A stretch of 64,000 nt of DNA from Albidovulum sp. (GCA_015491895.1 WFVA01000085.1:1-64000), one strand, 5' to 3'; shown: positions 28,606 through 38,006, numbered from the stretch's first letter. The notes: generated by a model not told the origin, from the sequence alone. A program made the numbers and translations.

Positions 28606-29235
28606 ATGCCGGAATTTTCGCAAGGATTCAGGCAGGAATTCGACCGCTTGCTGAGGTGGCGGCGCGATGTGCGCCGCTTCCGCACCGATCCGGTGGAAGA
28701 GGCCCTGCTGCAGGAGTGCCTCTCCAGCTTTGCCCTCGCGCCGTCGGTGGGGCTTTCCGAGCCCTGGCGGATCGTCAATGTGAAAAGCGTCGCGGCCCGT
28801 GCTGCGGCGCTTGCCAATTTCGAAGCCGCCAATGCCGAGGCGCTCAAAGGCTACAGCGGCGAGAAGGCTCGGCTCTACGCCGGGCTGAAGCTCTCGGGCA
28901 TGCGCGAAGCCCCGGTGCAGCTTGCCGTGTTCTGCGATGAGGCCACGCCCAAGGGCGCCGGGCTCGGCGCGGCCACGATGCCCGAGATGCGCCGCTATTC
29001 GGTGGTGGCGGCGATCACCCAGTTCTGGCTGAAGGCGCGCAGTGAGGGGCTCGGCGCGGGCTGGGTTTCGATCCTCGATCCCGCCCGCCTCGCAGCCGAT
29101 CTTGATGTGCCGGAAAGCTGGCGGCTGGTGGCCTATCTCTGTATCGGCTGGCCCGAGGAGACGGGCGAAACCCCCGAGCTCGAGCGCCTCGGCTGGGAGC
29201 GGCGGGCGGCAGGTATCGAGATCGAGGAGCGATAG
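28606..29235 (+). CDS. bluB: 5,6-dimethylbenzimidazole synthase
   Basis: Flavin-destructase (209 aa) that cleaves reduced FMN to make 5,6-dimethylbenzimidazole, the lower ligand of cobalamin. It has a nitroreductase fold with RWRRDVRRF for the FMN phosphate, SFALAPSVGLSEPWR for the lid and GLGAGWVSI near the C-terminus, all typical of BluB. It sits between rpsP and rimM in a ribosomal operon, 17 and 6 nt from its neighbours, so it is probably co-transcribed with them. That position is not the usual one for a cobalamin gene. Confidence 0.92.
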   Translation: MPEFSQGFRQEFDRLLRWRRDVRRFRTDPVEEALLQECLSSFALAPSVGLSEPWRIVNVKSVAARAAALANFEAANAEALKGYSGEKARLYAGLKLSGMREAPVQLAVFCDEATPKGAGLGAATMPEMRRYSVVAAITQFWLKARSEGLGAGWVSILDPARLAADLDVPESWRLVAYLCIGWPEETGETPELERLGWERRAAGIEIEER

Positions 29236-29241
29236 GACAGC

Positions 29242-29772
29242 ATGGTGGATCGGAGCGATGAAGAGAGGCTTATCTGCGTCGGCGCCATCGCCGGGGCCTA
29301 TGGGGTGCGCGGAGAAGTGCGCCTCAAGAGCTTCTGCGCAACCCCGGAGGATATCGCGCATTACAGCCCGCTCCTCGATGAAACCGGCCAGCGCGAATTC
29401 CGCCTCAAGATCACCCGCCCTATCAAGAACGGCTTTGCCGCCCGCATCGAGGGTATCCGCACGAAGGAAGAAGCCGACGCCCTTCGCGGCACCAGCCTCC
29501 ATGCTCCGCGCGCCGCCCTCCCGAGCCTGCCGGATGACGAATTCTACCACGCGGATCTGATCGGGCTAGAGGTGTTCGATACTGGCGGCCGGCCGCTCGG
29601 GCGTATCATCGCCGTGCCCAACCACGGCGCAGGCGATCTCCTGGAGATCCGCCCGCCCGCCGGGGGCGATACGATCCTGCTGCCGTTCACCCGCGCGGTT
29701 GTTCCCACCGTGGATCTGGCTGCCGGGCGGGTGATCGCCGATCCGCCGGAAGGGATCGTGAAAGATGGCTGA
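29242..29772 (+). CDS. rimM: ribosome maturation factor RimM
   Basis: 16S rRNA processing factor (176 aa) that binds ribosomal protein S19 during 30S assembly. N-terminal RimM domain ([19 protein letters not shown]) and C-terminal PRC-barrel ([17 protein letters not shown], then [15 protein letters not shown]). The stop overlaps the trmD start by 8 nt. Confidence 0.96.
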   Translation: MVDRSDEERLICVGAIAGAYGVRGEVRLKSFCATPEDIAHYSPLLDETGQREFRLKITRPIKNGFAARIEGIRTKEEADALRGTSLHAPRAALPSLPDDEFYHADLIGLEVFDTGGRPLGRIIAVPNHGAGDLLEIRPPAGGDTILLPFTRAVVPTVDLAAGRVIADPPEGIVKDG

Positions 29773-30604
29773 TGCGAAGAAACCGGCCCGCTCCCATGGC
29801 CGAAAGACGATCAGCGCCAGCCTGAAGCCGCGCGATCTGATGAGCGAGCCCAAGCGCCTCAAGGGGGCGTGGTGTGCGCGCGTGATCACCCTTTTTCCCG
29901 AGGCCTTCCCCGGCGTGCTTGGCCTTTCGCTCACCGGCAAGGCGCTCGAGATGGGGCTGTGGCAGCTCGAAACCATCCCGCTGCGAAAGTTCGGCATCGG
30001 CCGGCACCTCAATGTGGACGACACCCCCGCCGGTGGCGGCGCCGGCATGGTGATGCGCGCCGATGTGCTGGGCGAGGCGATCGACGAGGCCATGCGCGGC
30101 GCCCCCGAAGATCGGGAGAAATGGCCGGTCATCTATCTTTCACCGCGCGGCAAACGCTTCGATCAGAAGATGGCCGAGCGGTTTTCGCGCAGCGAAGGCA
30201 TCACACTTCTGTGCGGCCGCTTCGAGGGCGTGGACGAGCGCGTGCTCGAGGAATACGCGATCGAGGAGGTGAGCCTCGGGGATTTCGTGCTGACGGGCGG
30301 AGAGATTGCCGCTCAGGCCTTGATTGATGCGAGCGTGCGGCTTATACCGCGCGTGATTGGGAATCAGGCATCAACCGAGGAGGAATCCTTCTCGGATTTT
30401 TTGCTTGAACATCCTCAATACACGAAGCCGAGCGTCTGGCGTGGCCGTGCGATCCCCGAAGTGCTTCTCTCGGGCCATCACGCGAACATCTCCCGCTGGC
30501 GCAAGGAAATGGCCGAAAGGCTGACAAAGGAAAGACGGCCTGATCTCTGGCGGGCTTATCGTGAGCATCACGATGGGGACCCGGAAGAAGACCAAGAGCT
30601 CTGA
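29765..30604 (+). CDS. trmD: tRNA (guanine37-N1)-methyltransferase
   Basis: SPOUT-class methyltransferase (279 aa), making m1G37 in tRNAs that read CNN codons and so preventing frameshifts. SAM-site and knot motifs: [44 protein letters not shown] and [14 protein letters not shown]. The first 35 or so residues are an extension before the canonical start ([15 protein letters not shown]); Lys/Arg-rich and probably disordered. The ATG lies inside rimM. Confidence 0.96.
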   Translation: MADAKKPARSHGRKTISASLKPRDLMSEPKRLKGAWCARVITLFPEAFPGVLGLSLTGKALEMGLWQLETIPLRKFGIGRHLNVDDTPAGGGAGMVMRADVLGEAIDEAMRGAPEDREKWPVIYLSPRGKRFDQKMAERFSRSEGITLLCGRFEGVDERVLEEYAIEEVSLGDFVLTGGEIAAQALIDASVRLIPRVIGNQASTEEESFSDFLLEHPQYTKPSVWRGRAIPEVLLSGHHANISRWRKEMAERLTKERRPDLWRAYREHHDGDPEEDQEL

Positions 30605-30657
30605 GGGCGCGAGCAACCTTCGCGGATCGAACCGCGAGCATGAAAAGGATGAAGGCG

Positions 30658-31053
30658 ATGGACCTGATCGCAGAACTCGAAGCCGAGCAGATCAAGAAGC
30701 TCGGCAAGGAAATCCCAGATTTCAAGGCGGGTGACACCATCCGCGTTGGCTACAAGGTGACGGAAGGCAACCGCACGCGGGTGCAGAATTACGAAGGCGT
30801 CTGCATCGCGCGCAAGGGGGGCGACGGCATCGATGCCTCCTTCACGGTGCGCAAGATTTCCTTCGGCGAGGGCGTGGAGCGCGTGTTCCCCCTCTATTCC
30901 ACCAATATCGAGAGCATCACCGTGGTGCGCCGCGGCCGTGTGCGCCGCTCGAAGCTCTACTATCTGCGCTCGCGCCGCGGCAAGGCGGCCCGGATCGCGG
31001 AAGACACCCACTATAAGCCCAGGAAGGCCAAAGCGGCCGAGGCCGAGGCGTAA
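30658..31053 (+). CDS. rplS: 50S ribosomal protein L19
   Basis: L19 (131 aa). Core motifs [20 protein letters not shown] and [19 protein letters not shown], ending in a basic tail and an Ala/Glu stretch. I chose [11 protein letters not shown] (30658) because homologues begin here and AGGATGAAGG lies upstream; two earlier in-frame ATGs (30640, 30649) give slightly longer forms. Confidence 0.96.
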   Translation: MDLIAELEAEQIKKLGKEIPDFKAGDTIRVGYKVTEGNRTRVQNYEGVCIARKGGDGIDASFTVRKISFGEGVERVFPLYSTNIESITVVRRGRVRRSKLYYLRSRRGKAARIAEDTHYKPRKAKAAEAEA

Positions 31054-31065
31054 GGAGCCGGGACC

Positions 31066-31287
31066 ATGAAAAAAGACATCCACCCCGATTACCACCTGAT
31101 CAAGGTCAAGCTGACCAACGGCACCATCATCGAGATGCGCTCGACCTACGGCAAGGAAGGCGACGTGCTGGCGCTTGACATCGACCCCACAGTGCACCCC
31201 GCCTGGACGGGCGGCGGCACCCGCCTCACCGACGCCGGCGGCCGGGTTTCGAAATTCAAGAAGAAATACGAGGGCCTCGGCTTCTGA
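31066..31287 (+). CDS. rpmE: 50S ribosomal protein L31
   Basis: L31 (73 aa) beginning [20 protein letters not shown] and ending [13 protein letters not shown]. It is the zinc-free (C-) form: the CxxC motif of zinc-binding L31 is absent. Last gene of the block, followed by a strong terminator. Confidence 0.96.
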   Translation: MKKDIHPDYHLIKVKLTNGTIIEMRSTYGKEGDVLALDIDPTVHPAWTGGGTRLTDAGGRVSKFKKKYEGLGF

Positions 31288-31309
31288 GCCGGATCCCTTT
31301 CAGAACAGA

Positions 31310-31343
31310 AACGCCGCCCGCATCCCGGGCGGCGTTTTCATTT
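31310..31343 (+). terminator. Rho-independent terminator after rpmE
   Basis: Perfect 11-bp stem AACGCCGCCCG / CGGGCGGCGTT with a 5-nt loop (CATCC) followed by TTCATTTC. It ends the ffh-to-rpmE transcription block. Confidence 0.85.
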
Positions 31344-31583
31344 CCATCCTTTGGGATGGCTCGGAGGCCCTTCCGGTGTCTGTTCGATTTCCCATGCACC
31401 GGGGCCGCAGGGGCCATCAGGGCGGCAATCGGTGAAAACGCTGATCTTCATTGAAAATCCTCTCTTGCACAAATGCCGCTTTACGGCCTCGCAGGGCCAA
31501 TCCCCGCTTCCAATGGCTCATCCTACCACATATAGTGGCGCAAACCCATTCGGGCTCTTGGATCAGGATAACGGGGTTATCGC

Positions 31584-32393
31584 GTGGCACATATAATCGT
31601 TGTCGGAAACGAGAAGGGCGGATCGGGAAAATCCACCACATCCATGCATGTCGCGACCGCTCTGGCGCGCATGGGCCACAAGGTGGGCGCGCTCGATCTC
31701 GATCTCAGGCAGAGAAGCTTCGGACGCTATGTGGAAAACCGCAGGGCCTATTGCGAGAAGCACGGGATCGACCTTGCCACCCCCGATTACATGGATCTGC
31801 CTCAGATCGACAAATCCCGCCTCAAACCCGGCGAGAACATCTACGATCACCGCCTCTCGGCCGCTGTCGCGAAGCTCGAGCCCGAAAGCGATTTCATCCT
31901 GATCGATTGCCCCGGCTCCCATACCCGCCTCAGCCAGGTGGCCCATTCGCTGGCCGATACGCTGATCACGCCTCTGAATGACAGTTTCGTGGATTTCGAT
32001 CTGCTGGCGCATATAGATCCCGATACGGGCGAGGTGCTCGGCCCCTCCGTCTATTCCGAAATGGTATGGAACGCCCGCCAGCTGCGCGCCCAGGCCGGGC
32101 TGCCGCCCATCGATTGGGTGCTGGTGCGCAACCGCGTGCCGCCCCAGCGGATGCACAACAAGGAAAAGATGGAAGCCGCGCTTTCCAGGCTCTCGCGCCG
32201 GATCGGCTTTCGCGTGGCGCCGGGCTTTTCCGAGCGGGTAATCTTCCGCGAGCTTTTCCCGCGCGGGCTCACGCTGCTCGATCTGCGCGATATCGGCGTG
32301 AAGCGCCTCAACATCTCGAACGTGGCGGCGCGGCAGGAATTGCGCGATCTGATCGGTGCGCTCAATCTGCCCGGCGTCACCATCGATTTCTGA
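31584..32393 (+). CDS. mipZ: division-plane positioning ATPase MipZ
   Basis: ParA/MinD-family ATPase (269 aa) that forms a bipolar gradient and inhibits FtsZ away from midcell in alphaproteobacteria lacking MinCD. Deviant Walker A KGGSGKSTT at residues 11-19, with the two signature lysines of the ParA family. DLDLRQRSFGRYVENR and DFILIDCPGSHTRLS are typical of MipZ rather than ParA. The start is a GTG. The gap before it (31345-31583) shows no gene. Confidence 0.94.
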   Translation: MAHIIVVGNEKGGSGKSTTSMHVATALARMGHKVGALDLDLRQRSFGRYVENRRAYCEKHGIDLATPDYMDLPQIDKSRLKPGENIYDHRLSAAVAKLEPESDFILIDCPGSHTRLSQVAHSLADTLITPLNDSFVDFDLLAHIDPDTGEVLGPSVYSEMVWNARQLRAQAGLPPIDWVLVRNRVPPQRMHNKEKMEAALSRLSRRIGFRVAPGFSERVIFRELFPRGLTLLDLRDIGVKRLNISNVAARQELRDLIGALNLPGVTIDF

Positions 32394-32468
32394 TTTTCGC
32401 CCGCTCCCCCTGTTCCCGCAGGCCTTGCGCACCTATGTTCAGGGCAACCGGAAAACAGAGGTGCAAAG

Positions 32469-32870
32469 ATGGACGAACTTTCGATCGAACCGGATTACGT
32501 GAAGCGGCTGGTGTGGAAGGTGCGCACCTTCATGGCCGATGAAGCCCCCGTGATCGAGGATCCGGGCGACAATCCCACGGATGATCCCCTTCCAACCACC
32601 CTTCAGGAAGGCTGCGATGATCCCTCGCGTGAAGAGGTGATCGAGGAAATCGACGGCCTCGGCCCCGAAAAGCAGGCCGAACTAGTGGCGCTGATGTGGC
32701 TCGGGCGGGATGACGATGCCGGCCCCGAGGATTGGGGCGAGCTTCTGCGCCTCGCCCGCGAGCGCCAGGAAGTATCGACCGCGCGCTACCTGCTCGATCA
32801 CCCGCTTGTCGCGGATTACTGGGCCATGGGGCTGGAAAAGCTCGGCTATGGCACATTGGCGGAGGGGTGA
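32469..32870 (+). CDS. DUF3775 protein
   Basis: Acidic soluble protein (133 aa) of the DUF3775 family, with IEPDYVKRLVWKVRTFMADE at the start and ALMWLGRDDDAGPEDWGELL in the middle. No catalytic motif is evident. It follows mipZ by 75 nt with its own ribosome site (AGAGGTGCAAAG). Function unknown. Confidence 0.8.
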   Translation: MDELSIEPDYVKRLVWKVRTFMADEAPVIEDPGDNPTDDPLPTTLQEGCDDPSREEVIEEIDGLGPEKQAELVALMWLGRDDDAGPEDWGELLRLARERQEVSTARYLLDHPLVADYWAMGLEKLGYGTLAEG

Positions 32871-32908
32871 TCGCCCTGCGCCGGTAGCGTGGCCGCCGGT
32901 GAGCGGGC

Positions 32909-34357
32909 TCAGTTGCCCTCGCCGGCGCCGCCGCCAACACCCTTGAGATTGCCCGGATCGAACACCCCGCCGAAGGGGGAGGTCGGCTTTGCGCCCCCGT
33001 TGTCATCCGCCTTGCCGGGCGGCGCTTCCCCGCTTTCGCCATCCCCGCCGGCCCCCGCCTGATTGGCCAGATTGCCGGGATCGAACACCCCGCCGAAGGG
33101 GGAGGGCTTTGCGGGTGGCGCGGCATTCGATCCTTCATCGGGCTTCTCCCCGGTGCCCGACTGCCCCTCGAGATTGCCCGGATCGAACACCCCGCCAAAG
33201 GGCGCATTGCCGGTGGCCGGCTTGCCCGCGGCCGCGCCGCCCGCAGGTGCGGGCTTGCCGGAGGGCACGAAGATATCAGGCCCCTTCATCTGCTGCTGAA
33301 GGCGCTGCTGCGCGCGCCGGCGCAGGAGCTCCTCGCGCCGCTTTGCCGCCTCGGCCTGCTTGGCCGCGCGCACCTCGGCCTTGCACTGTTCGGGGCTGTA
33401 GGCGCGCGCTGTCCAGAACAGCGTGATCACCACGAAGGAAAACAGCACCAGCGCACCGGCTGCCCAATTGCCACGCAGAAAGCCCGGCAGGATGGATCTG
33501 CCCTGCGCCACGGCCTCGCCCTTGCGCTCGGCCTCGGCCTTGATCCTGCCCCGCCGCCACGCCTCATTGGCAAGCGCGCCGAAAACGGTCAGCGAAACGA
33601 TGATGAAGGCAAGCGCGGAGATGGAAGGGTTGATCCCGTAGCGCACCTTCTGCGCCAGCTCGATGGTGAGGGTCGGGTAGCGCCCGAAGGTGAAGGTGGT
33701 GGTGTTGTAGTTCTCGAAGCTGGCGAGAAAGGCAAGCACGGCGGCCGAGGCGATCGCGGGGCGCATGAAGGGGAGCAGGATCTTCCTGAATGCCTGCACA
33801 TGGGTTGCGCCGAGATCGAGCGCCGCTTCCGTCAGCCCCGGATCGTAGCGCTGAAGCCGCGCCACGAAAACCAGCATCGTATAGGAGGCGATGAAGGTGG
33901 ACTGGCCAAGAATGGTGAGGAAGATGCCATTGTGAAAAAGGGCGTCCGTCGCCGGGCCGAGGATGCGGCTCAGACGATCCCAGAACACCACCGTTGAAAT
34001 GCCGAGCACGACGCCCGGGATCAGGATCGGGGCGATGATGATCGTGTAATAGGTGGAGCGCCAGCGCGGCCAGATCTGCGTGAGGATGAGCGAGGCGGCA
34101 AGCCCCATCGCCACCGAGAGCACCACCGTGCCGAGCCCGATGATCACGCTGTTGAGGATCGCGCGCAGGATGCGCTCGTCATTCGCGAGAACCTGAAACC
34201 ACTCGAAGGAAAAGCAATCCCACGGCGTGATCGTGGGGAAGGGATTGGAATTGAAGGCCGTCATGCTCATGATCACGAGCGGGCCGAGGAGATAGGTGAA
34301 GAAGATCACCAGATAGAGGCCGAGCGCAATCCGCGAGAGCAGGATATTCGATCTCAT
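32909..34357 (-). CDS. polyamine-type ABC permease (PotC-like) with extra TM and repetitive tail
   Basis: Inner-membrane permease (482 aa). Residues 1-265 are a complete PotC-like permease of six helices, with the EAA loop EAALDLGAT near residue 177 that contacts the ATPase. What follows is not part of the family: a charged linker (266-297), a seventh hydrophobic helix (298-316), a Lys/Arg/Glu/Gln-rich predicted coiled coil (about 322-357) and a Gly/Pro tail. The tail holds three copies of PFGGVFDPGNL, at residues 386-396, 420-430 and 461-471. An odd number of helices would put the tail in the periplasm. It overlaps the upstream permease by 4 nt and is last in the four-gene operon. Confidence 0.88.
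   Translation of the reverse strand: MRSNILLSRIALGLYLVIFFTYLLGPLVIMSMTAFNSNPFPTITPWDCFSFEWFQVLANDERILRAILNSVIIGLGTVVLSVAMGLAASLILTQIWPRWRSTYYTIIIAPILIPGVVLGISTVVFWDRLSRILGPATDALFHNGIFLTILGQSTFIASYTMLVFVARLQRYDPGLTEAALDLGATHVQAFRKILLPFMRPAIASAAVLAFLASFENYNTTTFTFGRYPTLTIELAQKVRYGINPSISALAFIIVSLTVFGALANEAWRRGRIKAEAERKGEAVAQGRSILPGFLRGNWAAGALVLFSFVVITLFWTARAYSPEQCKAEVRAAKQAEAAKRREELLRRRAQQRLQQQMKGPDIFVPSGKPAPAGGAAAGKPATGNAPFGGVFDPGNLEGQSGTGEKPDEGSNAAPPAKPSPFGGVFDPGNLANQAGAGGDGESGEAPPGKADDNGGAKPTSPFGGVFDPGNLKGVGGGAGEGN
32945..33202 (-). repeat. three copies of a 33-bp coding repeat
   Basis: The repeats encoding PFGGVFDPGNL lie at 33170-33202, 33068-33100 and 32945-32977, separated by 69 and 90 nt. 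The codons are nearly identical in the three copies, while the linkers between them differ, so the motif rather than the spacers is conserved. Confidence 0.9.
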
Positions 34358-35283
34358 TTGCCGATATCCCCCATGTTGACCTTGAAGATCTTCATGAAGG
34401 TCAGCACGATGGTGATCGAGGCCACGAGAAGCACGATCGCATAGGCCGCGCCCTGCTGCCAGTTAAGCGAATCATTGAACCACTGATAGACGAGCTGGGT
34501 GAACCACAGGCTGCTCGGCCCGCCGAGGATCTGCGGCGCGGCCAGGGCGCCGGCCGAAAGCATGAACACCATCGTCATCCCCGAAGTGATGCCGGGCTTT
34601 GCGTGGGGGATCACGATGCGCCGGTGGATGCGGATCCAGCTGGCGCCCATGTCGCGCGCCGCCTCGATCTGGTTGCGGTCGAGGCTTTCGATCGCGTTAT
34701 ACATGGGAAACAGCATCAGCAGGATATAGGCATAGCCAAGGCCCGCGTAGAGCGCCACGTCGGCACGGATGAAATCGATCGGCTGATCGATGAGCCCAAG
34801 CCCCATCATCGCGGCATTGAGGATGCCGCCATCGGCGAAGACGATCCGAAGCGCGAAGGCGCGCAGGATCTCGTTGATCCAGTAGGGGATGATCAGAAGC
34901 ACCACCAGAAGCCGCACGAAGCCCGAGCCGCGCGATTGGCCGAGATAGTAGGCCAGCGGATAGCACAGGATGAGATCGGCCACCGTAACGGCCATGGCGG
35001 CGATGATCGTGCGCACGAACACCATGAGATCAACGGTATTATAGGTGCCCTCGCCCCCGCCCGCGCCATAGATCAGATGGCGGTAGTTGGCCAGCGTATA
35101 GACATCCTTCGGCCCGCCCTGCTCGGCAGGCGGCAGATTGTAGCGGAAGGAATAATCCAGCATCGAAAGCTGCGGCAGCAGGATGAGCACGATGATCCAG
35201 AACGCCACCAGCCCCAGCATGACGGAGCCCAGCAGCCGGCCGTTGGTACGGAAATATTCGGATAACAGACGGGGCCTGGCCAT
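34354..35283 (-). CDS. polyamine-type ABC permease (PotB-like)
   Basis: First permease of the transporter (309 aa): six transmembrane segments and a large first periplasmic loop (YNLPPAEQGGPKDVYTLANY). EAA-type loop EAARDMGASWIRIHRRIVIP near residue 208. The start overlaps nothing upstream (7-nt gap to the ATPase), and its stop overlaps the second permease start by 4 nt. Partner of the adjacent PotC-like protein. Confidence 0.9.
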   Translation of the reverse strand: MARPRLLSEYFRTNGRLLGSVMLGLVAFWIIVLILLPQLSMLDYSFRYNLPPAEQGGPKDVYTLANYRHLIYGAGGGEGTYNTVDLMVFVRTIIAAMAVTVADLILCYPLAYYLGQSRGSGFVRLLVVLLIIPYWINEILRAFALRIVFADGGILNAAMMGLGLIDQPIDFIRADVALYAGLGYAYILLMLFPMYNAIESLDRNQIEAARDMGASWIRIHRRIVIPHAKPGITSGMTMVFMLSAGALAAPQILGGPSSLWFTQLVYQWFNDSLNWQQGAAYAIVLLVASITIVLTFMKIFKVNMGDIGK

Positions 35284-35290
35284 TTTTTCC

Positions 35291-36406
35291 CTACTCCGCC
35301 GCCAGCTCGCCGGCGGGCATCACCACCGCGTTGCGCAGCTCGTATTTCAGGGTGAGATCCTCGCCCTTCGAGGCGATCCGATCCTGCCCCACATTGGGGA
35401 GCGACATCTTGATCCGCTTGCCGCCGTCCCCTTCGAGGAAGACGCTGTAGGAATTGCCCTCGAATTCCTCGTTCACCACCTTGGCGGCGAGACGCGTCTT
35501 CTCATGCGCGCCGGCGTCAACCACCAGCGAAAGCGCCTCGGGGCGGATGAACATCATCGCCTCATCCCCCGGTTTCAGCACCCCGCGCGCCGCGGGCGTG
35601 ATCTGGGCCAGGAGATCGCCCGAGCGATTGGTGCGGATCAGCGCCTCGGTGCCGTTCACCTCGAGGATCCTGCCGCGAAACACGTTGTTTTCGCCCACGA
35701 AGGAGGCCACGAAAGGCGTGGCCGGCAGATCATAGACATCATGCCCCGAGCCGATCTGCTCGATCACCCCGGCGCGCATCACCGCCACGTTGTCCGACAT
35801 CGTGAGCGCCTCGCCCTGATCGTGGGTGATGTAGATGAAGGTGATGCCCACCCGCTGCTGAATCTCGCGAAGCTCGGTGCGCATGTGCTGGCGCAGCTTC
35901 AGATCGAGCGCCGAGAGGGGCTCGTCAAGGAGAAGCACATCGGGCTCGGCGCAAAGCGCGCGCGCAATCGCCACGCGCTGCTTCTGCCCGCCCGAAAGCT
36001 CGCTCGGCAGCTTGTCGCCCTGGCCTTCCAGCGCGATCATCTCGAGAAGCTCGTCGGCGCGCTTGCGCCGCTCGGCCTTGCCTGCGCCTTTCACTTCCAT
36101 CGAGAAGGTGATGTTTTCCCAGATCTTCATCAGCGGAAACAGCGCCAGATTCTGAAAGATCAGCGCCGTGGGCCGCTTGTTGGGGCCGATTCCGGCCATG
36201 TCTTTCCCGCCGATCAGCACCCGGCCCTCGCTGGGCTGGAGAAAGCCGGATATCGCGCGCAGGATGGTTGTTTTCCCGCAGCCCGAGGGGCCGAGGAAGG
36301 AAAAGAAATCGCCGCCGTTGATATTCACATTCGCATCGCGAACCGCAACGAAATCACCAAACCGGATCCAGAGATTCTCCAGATCCACCCCGATACCACC
36401 AGCCAT
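35291..36406 (-). CDS. polyamine-type ABC transporter ATPase (PotA-like)
   Basis: Cytoplasmic ATPase (371 aa) of the spermidine/putrescine and Fe(III) importer class. Walker A GPSGCGKTT near residue 40, Q-loop QNLALFP, signature LSGGQKQRVAIARAL, Walker B VLLLDEPLSALD and switch His in ITHDQGEA. A C-terminal TOBE/regulatory domain begins near residue 240. The ATG at 36406 has GGGGAGAGG just upstream; the longer frame from 36445 is less likely. Confidence 0.92.
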   Translation of the reverse strand: MAGGIGVDLENLWIRFGDFVAVRDANVNINGGDFFSFLGPSGCGKTTILRAISGFLQPSEGRVLIGGKDMAGIGPNKRPTALIFQNLALFPLMKIWENITFSMEVKGAGKAERRKRADELLEMIALEGQGDKLPSELSGGQKQRVAIARALCAEPDVLLLDEPLSALDLKLRQHMRTELREIQQRVGITFIYITHDQGEALTMSDNVAVMRAGVIEQIGSGHDVYDLPATPFVASFVGENNVFRGRILEVNGTEALIRTNRSGDLLAQITPAARGVLKPGDEAMMFIRPEALSLVVDAGAHEKTRLAAKVVNEEFEGNSYSVFLEGDGGKRIKMSLPNVGQDRIASKGEDLTLKYELRNAVVMPAGELAAE

Positions 36407-36476
36407 CGGCCTCTCCCCGTCATCAGCCCGGCCGGGACATGCCACCGCGCGGGCTGAATATGCCGTTCTTCATGCG

Positions 36477-36508
36477 ATGGCCGGCCACCCAAACGGGCAG
36501 CCGGCCAT
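36477..36508 (-). other. intercistronic hairpin between SBP and ATPase genes
   Basis: ATGGCCGGC / GCCGGCCAT pair (9 bp), and inside the loop CCC/GGG can add 3 bp after a two-base mismatch. It lies just after the binding-protein stop in a 112-nt gap. There is no T-tract, so it may stabilise the upstream mRNA or lower downstream expression rather than end transcription, as often seen in importer operons. Confidence 0.55.
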
Positions 36509-36518
36509 ACTCGAGCAC

Positions 36519-37658
36519 TCAGGCGCTCTTGAACTTGTTCACGTATTCCGTGCGCAGATCCGCATACCAGGGCGGCTCGGCCGGCCAGGGATTGAGATTG
36601 GCCAGCGCATCGCCCGGATAGGCTTCGGCGAAGTTCTTCTTGTAGGTGTCGCTGGCAAATTTGTCAGCCCCGAGGATCGGCGAATTGTAGCCGTGCTTGT
36701 CGATCGCCCTCCCGGCCACTTCCGGGCGGTAGGCATATTCGACCAGCGCATAGGCCTCGTCGATGTTCTCGGCCCCGACCGGCATCGCAAGGCCGTCCAC
36801 CCAGGCCATCGCGCCCTCGCGCGGCGCCTGATAGGTCACCGGCTCGCCGGCGGTTTTCAGCGCCAGCGGCGGGCCATCCCATGTCTGACCGACAACGACG
36901 CCGCCATTGAGGAGGCCCTGCTTCTGGCTGTCGGCATCGTTCCACAGGAGCTTCAGATTTCCTTTGCGCGCGATGCACCAATCGGTGATCTTGCCCCATG
37001 TCTTGCGGAAATTGTCCTCGCTTTCGTAGGCCGCCCAGACAGAGCCCGGCTCGAGCTCTCCGACGGTTTCCATGTAAAGGCCTGCGCAAAGCATGCCGGA
37101 ATGGGGGCGGATCATCGTCTTGCCGGCGTTTTCATCGGCCCAGATCTCGCCGTAGCTCGGCACGCCGTCATCGGCGGCGGGCGCCCAGAGATCGGTGCGC
37201 CAGGCCATGCCCTCGGTGCCCCAGATATGCGGAATCCAGGTGGAACCCTTGCCGAAATCCCAGGCATCGGGGCCGATCTTGGCCATCGCCGGGTTGGCAC
37301 GATCGATCGGCACGCGGGCCATGTCCCACGGCTGCAGGAGGCCGAGCGGCGCCCACTGGAGATTGCGGTTGTTGGTGGGGCCGATGACATCAAAGCCCGA
37401 ACCATTCGAAGCCTTCATCTTGTTGATGATTTCCTCGTTGGAGCCCACACCGACATAATTCACCTTGATGCCGGTTTCCTTGGTGAAGCCGGCGAGCATG
37501 TCCTCGGGCCAGTAATCCGACCAATCGAGAAGATTGACCTCCCCTGAAGAGGCAAGCGCCTTTGATACGAGCGCCGGGGAAGCCAGCGCGGCAGCGCCGA
37601 CGGCCGATCCTCCCTTGAGCACCGATCGCCGGCTTACTCTCTTTTCGGAATCCTTCAT
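36519..37658 (-). CDS. Tat-exported polyamine-type ABC binding protein (PotD/F-like)
   Basis: Periplasmic binding protein (379 aa) of the PotD/PotF group. The signal peptide has a twin-arginine motif (SRRSVLKGG, residues 9-17) and a hydrophobic stretch to about residue 37. The mature chain starts SGEVNLLDWSDYWPEDML and carries the family's extended C-terminal half (AYALVEYAYRPEVAGRAID). First gene of the operon with ATPase and two permeases. Ligand could be a polyamine, amino acid derivative or similar cation; I cannot tell. Confidence 0.9.
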   Translation of the reverse strand: MKDSEKRVSRRSVLKGGSAVGAAALASPALVSKALASSGEVNLLDWSDYWPEDMLAGFTKETGIKVNYVGVGSNEEIINKMKASNGSGFDVIGPTNNRNLQWAPLGLLQPWDMARVPIDRANPAMAKIGPDAWDFGKGSTWIPHIWGTEGMAWRTDLWAPAADDGVPSYGEIWADENAGKTMIRPHSGMLCAGLYMETVGELEPGSVWAAYESEDNFRKTWGKITDWCIARKGNLKLLWNDADSQKQGLLNGGVVVGQTWDGPPLALKTAGEPVTYQAPREGAMAWVDGLAMPVGAENIDEAYALVEYAYRPEVAGRAIDKHGYNSPILGADKFASDTYKKNFAEAYPGDALANLNPWPAEPPWYADLRTEYVNKFKSA

Positions 37659-38006
37659 GCTTTCTCCCTCCTGAGATTTCAGGCACCCTGGTGCCCGCTT
37701 GCAATTTTTTCGGCGCGACGTTCCGCCGCATCTTCCGAACGCGTTTCATACTTCTACGTTTCGGACCAAAACGCAAAGCAAGATTTCCTTTACCCTGCGG
37801 AAAACCTGACCAAAAGGACAAAATGGCAGGCATGTCCGGCCACTGGAAGCCAACCTGCCACAAACAATCCGATCAGGCCCGGGCCCGGGGCAGCCCGGCC
37901 CCCGGGATACCTCGCAGCGATTCGCGAAGCGCGGGCGAAAGGCATGAAATACCGCTTGCCTGCAGCGCACCTGCGGGATTACCCTGAACGCAGGGGAGGA
38001 AAGCAG
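37659..38006. promoter_or_regulatory. divergent intergenic region between the polyamine-type and tungstate operons
   Basis: 348 nt without a credible gene. It must hold promoters for both divergent operons. I see two copies of a short GACCAAAA motif (near 37765 and 37810) and AT-richer sequence around 37690-37830, possible operator or promoter DNA on the binding-protein side. The tupB ribosome site is GGGGAGGAAAGCAG just before 38007. No clear -35/-10 pair stands out. Confidence 0.4.

Noticed and set aside
37659-38006. Molybdenum cofactor riboswitch before tupB
   Set aside because: I looked for a structured leader with conserved Moco-element blocks and saw none.
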